Shown: positions 8,778-17,195 of the stretch, piece after piece | Layout of the letters: each line of letters opens with the position of its first letter | Numbering within the stretch: the first letter of the stretch is position 1 | Source of the DNA: Candidatus Poribacteria bacterium | Lineage (GTDB): Bacteria; Poribacteria; WGA-4E; WGA-3G | Direction of reading: 5' to 3' | DNA: 32,184 nucleotides | Assembly: GCA_022822085.1 (NCBI GenBank) | Contig: JAJECK010000112.1 | Span: 1 to 32,184, forward strand | Program-made: the position numbers and the translations under genes | Notes under the pieces: generated by a model | The model's database searches: none | Told to the model about the DNA's origin: nothing | Seen by the model: only the letters and a program-made list of their open reading frames with translations

Positions 8778-8839
8778 ATGCAACCTTTCCACCTCAAAAT
8801 CGCGTCATTAAATAATTGTAAGCACATGTTTTATGAGGT
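8778..8839 (+). promoter_or_regulatory. Duplicated promoter block with ECF-type motif, copy 1
   Basis: This 62-base block is identical to 11496-11558 except for one extra T in the latter. It contains GCAACC (8780-8785), a 17-base spacer and CGTC (8803-8806), resembling an ECF promoter with an AAC-containing -35 and a CGT -10, though the spacing is one or two bases longer than usual. The putative transcript start would lie about 30 bases before the ATG at 8846. GAGGTGAT is the ribosome binding site. Autoregulation by the encoded sigma is a reasonable inference. Confidence 0.5.
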
Positions 8840-8845
8840 GATCTA

Positions 8846-11455
8846 ATGGAAATAGACGACGTTCGATTGATTCAGGATATATTATCTGGTGATGAGACTG
8901 CCTTTAGCGTTTTAGTCAATAAATATCAAAAAAGCGTTCACGCCCTTGCATGGCGGAAAATCGGAGATTATCATATCGCTGAGGAAATCACGCAAGATAC
9001 CTTCCTGCAGGCATACGAAAAATTGCACACCCTAAAGGATCCGAATCAATTTGCTGGATGGCTCTATGTAATCGCTGATAGACGCTGCATTGCATGGCTG
9101 CGCAAGAAAAGACTGATGATGCAATCGCTGGAAATTACCAGTGAAGAAATACTGGAAAAAACCGCTTATGCCTACTATGTCGTGGAACAGCGTGAAGAAG
9201 CATCCGCAGAACGTCGTCGCGAAATCGTTGATAGTCTTTTGGAAAAGTTACCAGAGGCCGAACGCACAACGATGATCCTCCACTATCTCGGAGAATTGCC
9301 GTGTAAAGCAATAAGTAAGTATTTAGGTGTGTCTCTGAACACGGTAAAAAGTAGACTCAACCGAGCGCGAAATCGTTTAAAAATGGAAAAACCTATATTT
9401 CAAGATATCCTTGTTCAAGGACAAGGAGATAATTTTATGGAAAACCAAAAACCCCCAATTCCTATGCCAATAGGTTCATTTGAAGGTGATGCGACAACAT
9501 GGGCACTCCCTGAAGGCGCGATTGCGCGATTGGGGCGCGGAAGTGAACCTGCAATGGCGTTCTCACCTGATGGACAGTCCCTTGCAGTTGGCACCTGCCC
9601 AGGACTCTGGTTATATGACCTTGCAACACTTTCCCCTGTCGCACTTTGGGAGGCAGAACAAGGGTATGTCGAATCTGTTGCCTTTTCACCTAACGGAAAA
9701 TGGATAGCCGCCAGTTGTTCAGGTCGAATACTTAAGATTTTAGATGCCCAGAATGGCACTTGCTTGACTCAGGTCAAATTAGGGACTTTCGTAGAAGGCG
9801 TGACCTTTTCTCACGACAATAGGTATATCGCAGTTGCTTATTTTGCCTATGATGAGTCCCCTGACGTTGAAGTTTGGCATGCGGAAACCGGTAAGCCGTT
9901 TGCAAAATTCACTGCAGACGATGAAAGAGCGGGACATCATAGACCTATTTGTTTTTCGCCTGATACCCAATTGATTGTGTCTACGTGTATGTCTGCTACC
10001 TCTGATGATGCGGGGTCAATATTAGTGTGGGATATGAAAAGCGGCGAACAAATTGCGTGTCTCTCAGCACATACACGTTGGATAACATCTCTCTGCTTTT
10101 CACCTTGTGGACAGTTTCTCGTCTCTGGTGGTGAAGATAGAACAGTGTCCGTCTGGGATGTGGAAACGTGGCAACAAGTGAAGTGTTATACCGATTTTGG
10201 TAATGTATATCGAATTGTTCCATCTTGGACACCAGATGGAATTCTACGCGCAGCGATTGTCCATTATGACGAGACCGGGCCCGCTACTATCTCTATCCGT
10301 GACCTTGAAAGTAATGAGCAACTTTATAATGATCAAGTTTGGGGCAATACAATAGATTTTTCCTCCGCCAATAGTTGGGGAAACAATGTCCTGTTTTCAA
10401 ACGGTTCGCAACTTGCTTATGAATGCCGACATGAATTTATCAATGTATGGACTTCTGACAATCCAATCAAACGTCAATTTACACATTCACCTATCTCGTT
10501 TCCGGGAACGATTGTATTCTCCGAGGATGGTAAAACATTGGCTGCTGAATACTATCTTGAAGGTGTTCTGTTATGGGATATTGAAAGTAAACGTTCGCGT
10601 CCTGCGGTTCAAGTGGAATCTGCCGGAATAGATCAGTTTGTCTATAAAACCGATAGTGGTAAACTCCATGTCGCAAGTATCAAAAATGACACTGTTACCC
10701 TATGGGAAGCCGATGGGAATGGAGTCCCACTTATTGAAGGAACTGGTCGTGAATACTGGAGTGCATCTCCCGCATTAGCACCGACAGGGACGCTATTCGC
10801 TTATGCTGGTGAGGATGGCACCGTACAAGTGTGGGATGTGCAGAATGGAGAGAAACTTCATGAATTCAATCATCCTCTTGAACCATCTGATGACGACGAT
10901 GATGAAGATGAAGGTAATTTTGTTGATGAGTTGGAATTCAGTCCTGATGGAAAATTACTCGTAAGTGAATTAAAATCTCATCATGTCAAACTGTGGAACG
11001 TGGTACTTGGTGAAGAGATAAAACCGTTACCAGGTGATGAAATCACGGGAGTCCGATTTTGCAGGTGTGGACGGTACTATGCTTACTTGGGAAAAGAAGG
11101 AAAGCGTTACTGGGATATAACCCAGCGGGAATACTGTGAGGATGTAACCTGTTCGTGTGATCCGACATGGGGTGAAATAGAAAAAAGGCTGTCAATACCA
11201 CCCGAATTCGAACATTTTGAGGGTCCAGGAGCATATTCTTTGTGTGGACAATACAAGGCAATTAGAACATCGCACAAGGATTTAAAGAGTGAACCTATTG
11301 ATGTATGGGAAGTCGCGAGTGGTAAACATCTTGTCACTTTTAGCGGCCATGTCTCACGTGTGTTGGAACTCGCCTTTTCTCCAGACAACAAACTCTTAGC
11401 CAGTGCGAGTCATGGTGGTGCAATCCTGCTTTGGGATCTAACACCTTATCTATAG
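8846..11455 (+). CDS. ECF sigma factor fused to a double WD40 propeller (type II)
   Basis: The 869-residue product has an ECF region 2 at about 5-88 (ends ...FAGWLYVIADRRCIAWLRKK) and region 4 at about 131-180, with the helix-turn-helix CKAISKYLGVSLNTVKSRLN. The sigma part is clearly a different ECF family from that of the 1708 and 14263 genes. An in-frame Met at 198 with its own ribosome binding site marks the start of the propeller module. Entry strand TTWALPEGAIARLGRG is near 217. About 14 blades follow, with an acidic DDDDDEDE loop near 675-690, and the protein ends in WDLTPYL. The start is set by GAGGTGAT ahead of ATG 8846. It has its own promoter block and a 186-base gap upstream, so it is probably transcribed separately from the 6509 gene. 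The signal sensed is unknown. Confidence 0.9.
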   Translation: MEIDDVRLIQDILSGDETAFSVLVNKYQKSVHALAWRKIGDYHIAEEITQDTFLQAYEKLHTLKDPNQFAGWLYVIADRRCIAWLRKKRLMMQSLEITSEEILEKTAYAYYVVEQREEASAERRREIVDSLLEKLPEAERTTMILHYLGELPCKAISKYLGVSLNTVKSRLNRARNRLKMEKPIFQDILVQGQGDNFMENQKPPIPMPIGSFEGDATTWALPEGAIARLGRGSEPAMAFSPDGQSLAVGTCPGLWLYDLATLSPVALWEAEQGYVESVAFSPNGKWIAASCSGRILKILDAQNGTCLTQVKLGTFVEGVTFSHDNRYIAVAYFAYDESPDVEVWHAETGKPFAKFTADDERAGHHRPICFSPDTQLIVSTCMSATSDDAGSILVWDMKSGEQIACLSAHTRWITSLCFSPCGQFLVSGGEDRTVSVWDVETWQQVKCYTDFGNVYRIVPSWTPDGILRAAIVHYDETGPATISIRDLESNEQLYNDQVWGNTIDFSSANSWGNNVLFSNGSQLAYECRHEFINVWTSDNPIKRQFTHSPISFPGTIVFSEDGKTLAAEYYLEGVLLWDIESKRSRPAVQVESAGIDQFVYKTDSGKLHVASIKNDTVTLWEADGNGVPLIEGTGREYWSASPALAPTGTLFAYAGEDGTVQVWDVQNGEKLHEFNHPLEPSDDDDDEDEGNFVDELEFSPDGKLLVSELKSHHVKLWNVVLGEEIKPLPGDEITGVRFCRCGRYYAYLGKEGKRYWDITQREYCEDVTCSCDPTWGEIEKRLSIPPEFEHFEGPGAYSLCGQYKAIRTSHKDLKSEPIDVWEVASGKHLVTFSGHVSRVLELAFSPDNKLLASASHGGAILLWDLTPYL
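9423..9439 (+). promoter_or_regulatory. Internal ribosome binding site and ATG at the sigma/propeller junction
   Basis: AAGGAG (9423-9428) stands eight bases before an in-frame ATG (9437-9439, residue 198). The downstream protein MENQKPPIPMP... would be a free type II propeller of the same kind as the 6509 gene, whose own start has the same AAGGAG-ATG layout. Confidence 0.55.
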
Positions 11456-11495
11456 ATGTATTAGAATCCACATTAATTGCCAATATATATCAACG

Positions 11496-11558
11496 ATGCA
11501 ACCTTTCCACCTCAAAATCGCGTCATTAAATAATTGTAAGCACATGTTTTTATGAGGT
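11496..11558 (+). promoter_or_regulatory. Duplicated promoter block with ECF-type motif, copy 2
   Basis: Same block as at 8778-8839 apart from one additional T. GCAACC lies at 11498-11503 and CGTC at 11521-11524, again 17 bases apart. Flanks outside the block do not match well, so the identity is limited to this segment and the sigma coding region that follows, suggesting recent duplication, conversion or selection. TGAGGT serves as ribosome binding site. Confidence 0.5.
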
Positions 11559-11563
11559 TACTA

Positions 11564-14173
11564 ATGGAAAAAGACGACGTTCATCTGATTCAGCGTATAT
11601 TGACAGGTGACGAATCTGCCTTTAGCGTTTTAGTCAATAAATATCAGAAAAGCGTTCACGCCCTTGCATGGCGGAAAATCGGAGATTTCCATATTGCTGA
11701 GGAAATCGCGCAAGATACCTTCCTGCAGGCATACAAAAAATTGCACACCCTAAAGGATCCGAATCAATTTGCTGGATGGCTCTATGTAATCGCTGATCGA
11801 CGATGCATTGCATGGCTGCGCAAGAAAAGACTGATGATGCAATCGCTGGAAATTACCAGTGAAGAAATACTTGAAAAAACTGCTTATGCATCCTATTTGG
11901 CAGAACAACGTGAAAAAGCATCTGCTGAACGTCGTCGTGAAATCGTTGATAGCCTTCTGGAAAAGCTGCCAAATGCCGAACGCACAACGATGATCCTCCA
12001 CTATCTTGGAGAAATGCCGTGTAAAGCAATTAGTAAGTATTTAGGTGTATCTCTGAACACGGTAAAAAGTAGACTCAACCGAGCGCGAAACCGTTTAAAA
12101 AAGGAAGAACTCATATATATAGAGACCACTGATCAAAGACAAGGAGAGGACTTTATGGAAAACCAAAAACTGTCAATTCCTGTGCCAGTAGGTTCACTTG
12201 AAGGTGATGTACCAACTTGGGCACTCCCTGAAGGCGCAGTTGCTCGATTAGGGCGCGGAAGTGAACCTAAAATGGCGTTCTCACCTGATGGGCAGCACTT
12301 TCTCATTGGTACCTGTATAGGGCTCTGGTTATATGACCTCGCAACACTTTCCCCCATCGCACTTTGGGAGGCAGAACGTGGGGTTGTCGAATCTGTCGCC
12401 TTTTCACCTAACGGAAAGTGGATAGCCGCCAGTTTCTCAGGTCGAATACTTAAGATTTTGGATGTCCAGAACGGTACTTGCTTGACACAAGTCAAATTAG
12501 AAACTTACGTAGATAAAGTGACCTTTTCCCACGATAACCGGTATATTGCAGTTGCTTATTCTGGCTATAGCAGATCCCCTGTCGTTGAAGTTTGGCATGC
12601 GGAAACCGGTAAGCCGTATGCAAAATTCACTACTGACACTGAAAGAGGGGGGTTGTACCGCCCTCTTTGTTTCTCACCTGATACCCGACTAATAGCGTCT
12701 ATATGTAGAACCAATGCCGATGGGGAGGCAGAATCAATAATAGTGTGGAATATGAAAAGCGTTGAACAAATAGCATGCCTCTCAGCACATACCTATTGGG
12801 TAACGACCCTCTGCTTTTCACCGTGTGGGAAGTTCCTCGCCTCTGGTGGTGAAGATGGCACCGTGTACGTCTGGGATGTTAGGACTTGGCAACAAGTGAA
12901 GTGTTATACCGATTTTGGTCGTGTGTATCGCATTATGCCTTCTTGGACACCAGCTGGAATTCTCCGTGCAGCGATTGTCCGTTATGATGATACCGGTCCC
13001 GCTACTATCTCTGTCCGTGACCTTGAAAGTGACGAGCAACTTTATAATGATCAAGTTTGGGGCAATACAACAGATTTCTCCTACGTCGGTGATTGGGGCA
13101 ACACTGTCCTATTTACAAACGGTTCGCAACTTGCTTATGAACGCCGACACGAATTTATCAACGTGTGGACTTCTGATAACCCTGTTAAACGTCAATTTAC
13201 GCATTCACCTATCTCGTTTTCAAAATCAATGTTCTTCTCACAGGATGGAAAAACATTGGCGGTGGAGCATCACCATGAAAGTGTTGTGTTATGGGATATT
13301 GCAAGTAAACGTTCGCGTCCTGCGGTTAAAGTGGAATCTGCCGGGAAAAACCAGTTTGTCTATAAAACCAAGAACGGTATACTCCATGTCGCAAGTATCA
13401 AAGATGACACTGTTACCCTTTGGGAAGCTGATAGTGACGAGATGCCACTTATTGAAGCGACAGGACGAAAATACTGGAGTGCTTTTCCTGCATTAGCTCC
13501 AACAGGCACGCTTTTTGCTGCTGCTGACGAAGATGGCAACATTCAAGTGTGGGATGTGCAGAATGGAGAGCAACTTTATGAATTGGCACATCCCCTTGAG
13601 CCAAGTGATGACAACAATGATGAAGATGAAGGTGATTATGTTAGTGAGTTGGAATTCAGCCAGGATGGAAAATTACTTGTAAGTGAATCAAAGGCAAGAA
13701 ATGTTAGACTGTGGGACATGGAACTTGGTGAAAATATAGAATCGTTTCCAAGTGATGAAATCACGGGATTCCGATTTTGTGAGTGTGGACAGCACCTTGT
13801 TTGCTTTGGAGAAGAAGAAATCCCAAATTGGGATATCACCCACCGAGAATTCTGCGAGGATGATACATGCCTATATGAATCGAAAAAGTATAAAATTGAA
13901 AAGAGGCTGTCACTACCCCAAGAATGCGAATATATTGAAAAACCTATATTTACTACATGCGGACAGTACATTGCATGTATAACATCGTGGAACAAGATGA
14001 CTATGAATTTTCCTATCTGTCTGTTTGAAGTGGAGAATGGCAAACATCTTGTTACCTTTAGGGGACACACCACAGATGTGATGGCACTCGCCTTCTCTCC
14101 AGACAACACACTTTTAGCCAGTGCGAGTCATGATGGCACTATCCTCCTTTGGGATCTAACATCTTATCTGTGA
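11564..14173 (+). CDS. ECF sigma factor fused to a double WD40 propeller (type II)
   Basis: This is a close paralog of the 8846 gene and, from ATG 11564, exactly the same length (869 residues). The upstream ATG at 11552 overlaps the GAGGT ribosome binding site and is rejected. Region 2 is at about 5-88 and region 4 at about 131-180. In the first 180 residues only about 14 positions differ from the paralog, with both DNA-contacting segments almost unchanged. Entry strand PTWALPEGAVARLGRG follows an internal start at Met 198. The acidic loop reads DDNNDEDEGD. Blades 11-13 (about 700-825) differ strongly from the paralog, whereas the last blade (FSPDNTLLASASHDGTILLWD) is again conserved; the end is SYL instead of PYL. 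The pattern suggests one regulon read-out with a changed sensing surface. Confidence 0.9.
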   Translation: MEKDDVHLIQRILTGDESAFSVLVNKYQKSVHALAWRKIGDFHIAEEIAQDTFLQAYKKLHTLKDPNQFAGWLYVIADRRCIAWLRKKRLMMQSLEITSEEILEKTAYASYLAEQREKASAERRREIVDSLLEKLPNAERTTMILHYLGEMPCKAISKYLGVSLNTVKSRLNRARNRLKKEELIYIETTDQRQGEDFMENQKLSIPVPVGSLEGDVPTWALPEGAVARLGRGSEPKMAFSPDGQHFLIGTCIGLWLYDLATLSPIALWEAERGVVESVAFSPNGKWIAASFSGRILKILDVQNGTCLTQVKLETYVDKVTFSHDNRYIAVAYSGYSRSPVVEVWHAETGKPYAKFTTDTERGGLYRPLCFSPDTRLIASICRTNADGEAESIIVWNMKSVEQIACLSAHTYWVTTLCFSPCGKFLASGGEDGTVYVWDVRTWQQVKCYTDFGRVYRIMPSWTPAGILRAAIVRYDDTGPATISVRDLESDEQLYNDQVWGNTTDFSYVGDWGNTVLFTNGSQLAYERRHEFINVWTSDNPVKRQFTHSPISFSKSMFFSQDGKTLAVEHHHESVVLWDIASKRSRPAVKVESAGKNQFVYKTKNGILHVASIKDDTVTLWEADSDEMPLIEATGRKYWSAFPALAPTGTLFAAADEDGNIQVWDVQNGEQLYELAHPLEPSDDNNDEDEGDYVSELEFSQDGKLLVSESKARNVRLWDMELGENIESFPSDEITGFRFCECGQHLVCFGEEEIPNWDITHREFCEDDTCLYESKKYKIEKRLSLPQECEYIEKPIFTTCGQYIACITSWNKMTMNFPICLFEVENGKHLVTFRGHTTDVMALAFSPDNTLLASASHDGTILLWDLTSYL
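12141..12157 (+). promoter_or_regulatory. Internal ribosome binding site and ATG at the sigma/propeller junction
   Basis: AAGGAGAGG (12141-12149) precedes an in-frame ATG (12155-12157, residue 198), with eight bases between AAGGAG and ATG. The bases between sigma region 4 and this site differ from the 8846 paralog, yet the AAGGAG and ATG are retained. Confidence 0.55.
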
Positions 14174-14262
14174 TAGCCAATAATTCACAAAGATTTGACT
14201 TTTTTAAACCTATTTCCCAAAAACTCTCCTCCATATATTAAAACTGACATAGGAATTTGTCA
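14171..14262 (+). repeat. Upstream spacer duplicated with 1612-1707
   Basis: Second copy of the spacer described at 1612-1707, here between the intact WD40 gene ending at 14173 and the type I fusion at 14263. Shared blocks include TTTCCCAAAAAC and ATATATTAAAACT. AGGAATTTGT supplies the probable Shine-Dalgarno sequence. Confidence 0.65.
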
Positions 14263-16959
14263 ATGTCCAACAATTTTCCTGTTTTGAGTAAGTTAACAGA
14301 TGCTGAACTTATTCAGCTTGTACAAAACAGAAATGAAGCAGCGTTTGCGGAACTCATGGCGCGATATTCACCGCGAATTTGGGGAATAATTTCTGCCAAT
14401 TCCAGACAACGTCAAGACGCTGAAGAGATCCACACTGACATCTGGATTTCTGTATGGCAAAACATATCTGGATTGAAAAAAGTTGATAGTTTTGGTGCCT
14501 GGCTGCATCGCATTGCATACAACGCTTGTAAACGTTATTACACCTTGGCAAGACAATCACGAAGTGAAATCCCACATCTACATTCTGATATAATTGAACA
14601 TATAGACCAGGAAGCTGCACCTCGGTTTAGAAAGGCGCAATTAATTGCTGATGCAAAAGAAGCTGTTCATCACCTTCCACAAAAGGTGCGTTCTGTGGCA
14701 GAATTGTATTACTTAGAATCGTGGAATGTCAAGGACATTGCAGCTGAGTTCACTTTGACCGAAGGAACAGTGAAAACAAAATTAAGGGAAACCCGCGAAC
14801 TCTTGCGCAAGGAATTTGGTGTAGATCCATCAAGAGGAGGAAAAATGGCTAAAAATACAGAGCGAACACATCAATCAATTAAGTCAAATCATGGAGTGAC
14901 ACATAATACAAGACCTAAAGTGCTAAACATAATAGCAGACGATCCCACAGGAAATACTTGGGCTCTACCAGAGGACGGAATTGTCCGATTTGGAAAAGGT
15001 GATATACAGGATATCAAACTTTCACCCGATGGTTCGCATATTGCTGTAGGCACGGGGATGGGATTGTGGTGGTATGATGTTGCATCAATGTTACCAATCT
15101 CGTATTGGGATCCAGGTCCTGGAAACATCGGTTCAGTTTCGTTTTCACATGATGGTAAGTTAATCGTTATAGATACTGTAGACAATGTCCTCAAGTTTCT
15201 GGATGTCCAGAGTGGAGAGTGTATTCTCGAAATAGCAGATCAAGATGCCTACGGTAAACTTGCATGCTCTTCAAATGGCAAATGGGTTGCTGCTGCTGAA
15301 GGGGATGGTATTGTTACAGTTTTAGATATTCAGAATGGGACCCGTATCGCACAGATGGATCGTGGAAAATATGAATGGAGATCGAATGATATATGGCAAC
15401 TTGAGTTTTCACCAGATGGCAACTTACTCGCAGCGACTGCTGCAAATTCAAAACTGTATAATGACGATGATGTATGCCTGAATCCTGATACAGAAGGCAC
15501 GCAGACTTATGTTTGGGATCCCAAAACGAGTAAGCAAATTATCAAATTTGCTGGTAGGGAATTTGTTTTTTCTTCAGATAGTCGTTTGATAGCTGGAGCA
15601 GCTGCCGACGAAACCTTGAAAAATGACAAACGTATTGACAGTTGTGTGTCTGTATGGGATATAACATCTGGAGAACAGATAGCACATTTTTCAGGACATG
15701 AGGATTGGGTTGATGCGGTCACTATTTCACCGTGTGGACAATTCGTTGCATCAAGTGCAAGGGATGGTACATTACGAGTCTGGAATCTCGAAAAGGATTC
15801 ACAGATAATGGAATATCCTAACTATGACGATCCATTTTACACAGAAGATGGCAGATTGTTGGCATTAGTCTATCTTAGTTCCTCCAACACGATTGAAGTA
15901 TGGAATGTTGAAGATAGAGATAAGTTACTTGAGATATCTGTGGGTATAGGAAGATATGATCTTGCAAAATCTATAGCCATTGCTTCTGCAAAACAATTGC
16001 CAAATTCCTCACGCATCAAACATACCGATGATGGAATTCCATCTTTCTCTATAGTCCGTGAGCCAGAGTTCCCATGGCCTTCCCCAAAGGTGATGTGGGT
16101 GGATGAGCGAACGCTTGCAAGCACAATTATCAATAACGGAATTATGTTATGGGATATTAAAGACAAATGCAGGAAGGATCCAGTATTGGAAAATGAATGG
16201 GTACATCATTTCACTGTTTTACCTTCTGGAAAGATACTTGCAATGGACTATGATGATGTAACAAAGATATGGGATGTCAATAATCCTGGAAAAACTATGG
16301 TAGAGATCAATGCATCTTCTGTGCCAACGGAGTGGTACCATCCTTGTGTATTTGCACCAACTGGAGATCAACTCGCAGTTGGAGGAAAAAATGGCACAGT
16401 GTATGTGTGGAAATTTGAAACCCCTGAGAGACCGATATTGCTTTCTGGACACAATGATGAAATTATGACATTAGCATTTTCACCGGATGGCAAGACAATT
16501 GTGAGTGGGTCAAAGGATAACACGGCAAGGGTATGGGATGTTGATATGGGTGAGGACATTGCAGAATTACTTATGGAAACACCAAGAGAGCCTTTAGACA
16601 TAGTATTTTCTCCGTGTGGCAATCTGATTGCAGGTGAATTAGATAAAGAAATCCGTTTGTGGCGTGCAAACGATTTTACAACTGTTCGCGTCCTGCCTCA
16701 AAATGAAGTCTACCGTAGGACATATCCATTGACATTTTCACCGTGCAGTAAGTTTCTTGCAGGTGCAACTTGGTGGAATGATGGATGGGATAATTTGGCT
16801 ATACGAATATGGGATGTCCCCTCAGGTGAACAAATTCATGCATTTAGAGGACACAATACAAGCGTGCAATCAATGGCTTTCTCACCAGAGGGCACAATGC
16901 TTGCTACAGGTTGCAGGAATGGTACAATTCTTGTATGGGATTGTAAACCTTATCTATAA
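14263..16959 (+). CDS. ECF sigma factor fused to a double WD40 propeller (type I)
   Basis: The 898-residue paralog of the 1708 gene has region 2 at about 8-92 (...DSFGAWLHRIAYNACKRYY), region 4 at about 133-186 (VKDIAAEFTLTEGTVKTKLR), an internal start at Met 195, entry strand NTWALPEDGIVRFGKG near 232 and 14 blades ending in WDCKPYL. Start ATG 14263 is preferred over the TTG at 14257, which lies inside the AGGAATTTGT leader. Parts of the propeller share long identical DNA with the 1708 gene: for example a run near 15727-15760 matches 3179-3212, encoding SPCGQFVASS. It is the last gene of the array; a weak hairpin-like sequence (CTATA-CCC / GGGTATAG) overlaps its stop codon but lacks a proper T tract. 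Cytoplasmic; signal unknown. Confidence 0.9.
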   Translation: MSNNFPVLSKLTDAELIQLVQNRNEAAFAELMARYSPRIWGIISANSRQRQDAEEIHTDIWISVWQNISGLKKVDSFGAWLHRIAYNACKRYYTLARQSRSEIPHLHSDIIEHIDQEAAPRFRKAQLIADAKEAVHHLPQKVRSVAELYYLESWNVKDIAAEFTLTEGTVKTKLRETRELLRKEFGVDPSRGGKMAKNTERTHQSIKSNHGVTHNTRPKVLNIIADDPTGNTWALPEDGIVRFGKGDIQDIKLSPDGSHIAVGTGMGLWWYDVASMLPISYWDPGPGNIGSVSFSHDGKLIVIDTVDNVLKFLDVQSGECILEIADQDAYGKLACSSNGKWVAAAEGDGIVTVLDIQNGTRIAQMDRGKYEWRSNDIWQLEFSPDGNLLAATAANSKLYNDDDVCLNPDTEGTQTYVWDPKTSKQIIKFAGREFVFSSDSRLIAGAAADETLKNDKRIDSCVSVWDITSGEQIAHFSGHEDWVDAVTISPCGQFVASSARDGTLRVWNLEKDSQIMEYPNYDDPFYTEDGRLLALVYLSSSNTIEVWNVEDRDKLLEISVGIGRYDLAKSIAIASAKQLPNSSRIKHTDDGIPSFSIVREPEFPWPSPKVMWVDERTLASTIINNGIMLWDIKDKCRKDPVLENEWVHHFTVLPSGKILAMDYDDVTKIWDVNNPGKTMVEINASSVPTEWYHPCVFAPTGDQLAVGGKNGTVYVWKFETPERPILLSGHNDEIMTLAFSPDGKTIVSGSKDNTARVWDVDMGEDIAELLMETPREPLDIVFSPCGNLIAGELDKEIRLWRANDFTTVRVLPQNEVYRRTYPLTFSPCSKFLAGATWWNDGWDNLAIRIWDVPSGEQIHAFRGHNTSVQSMAFSPEGTMLATGCRNGTILVWDCKPYL
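14835..14847 (+). promoter_or_regulatory. Internal ribosome binding site and ATG at the sigma/propeller junction
   Basis: AGGAGG (14835-14840), a full-strength Shine-Dalgarno, precedes an in-frame ATG (14845-14847, residue 195) by four bases. It is the best match of the four internal sites, though the spacing is short. Confidence 0.55.
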
Positions 16960-17195
16960 CCCTATCAAGAATGGGTATAGCCACAAAAATTTTTGCAATC
17001 AAGATTTTGGTAACGTATAATATTAGCATTATCATATTTGGTTGCACTTATCACCTTCATCTGATATACTATACAAAAACTACGTTTATCATTAGTCATT
17101 TGATTTTGGAATACTTCAAATATAGATATAATATTTAAATATTCTAACGAATACCAACCTATATAACGATTATTAAATTTACGAGGAAACAACGA

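Noticed and set aside
1708-16959. Reading the array as a CRISPR- or phage-like repeat locus because of many recurring short DNA strings
   Set aside because: The recurring strings (such as TCACCGTGTGG and GTGTGGGAT) encode the WD40 blade motifs in frame and are spaced by blade length, so protein repeats explain them fully.
16954-16990. Hairpin CTATA-CCC / GGGTATAG at the end of the last array gene
   Set aside because: The stem is imperfect, includes the stop codon and is not followed by a clean T tract, so it was not called a terminator.
17095-17135. Sigma-70-like promoter upstream of cysC (TTGGAA and TATAAT)
   Set aside because: The spacer is only 15 bases and the region is so AT-rich that such matches are expected by chance. 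It was mentioned but not called.
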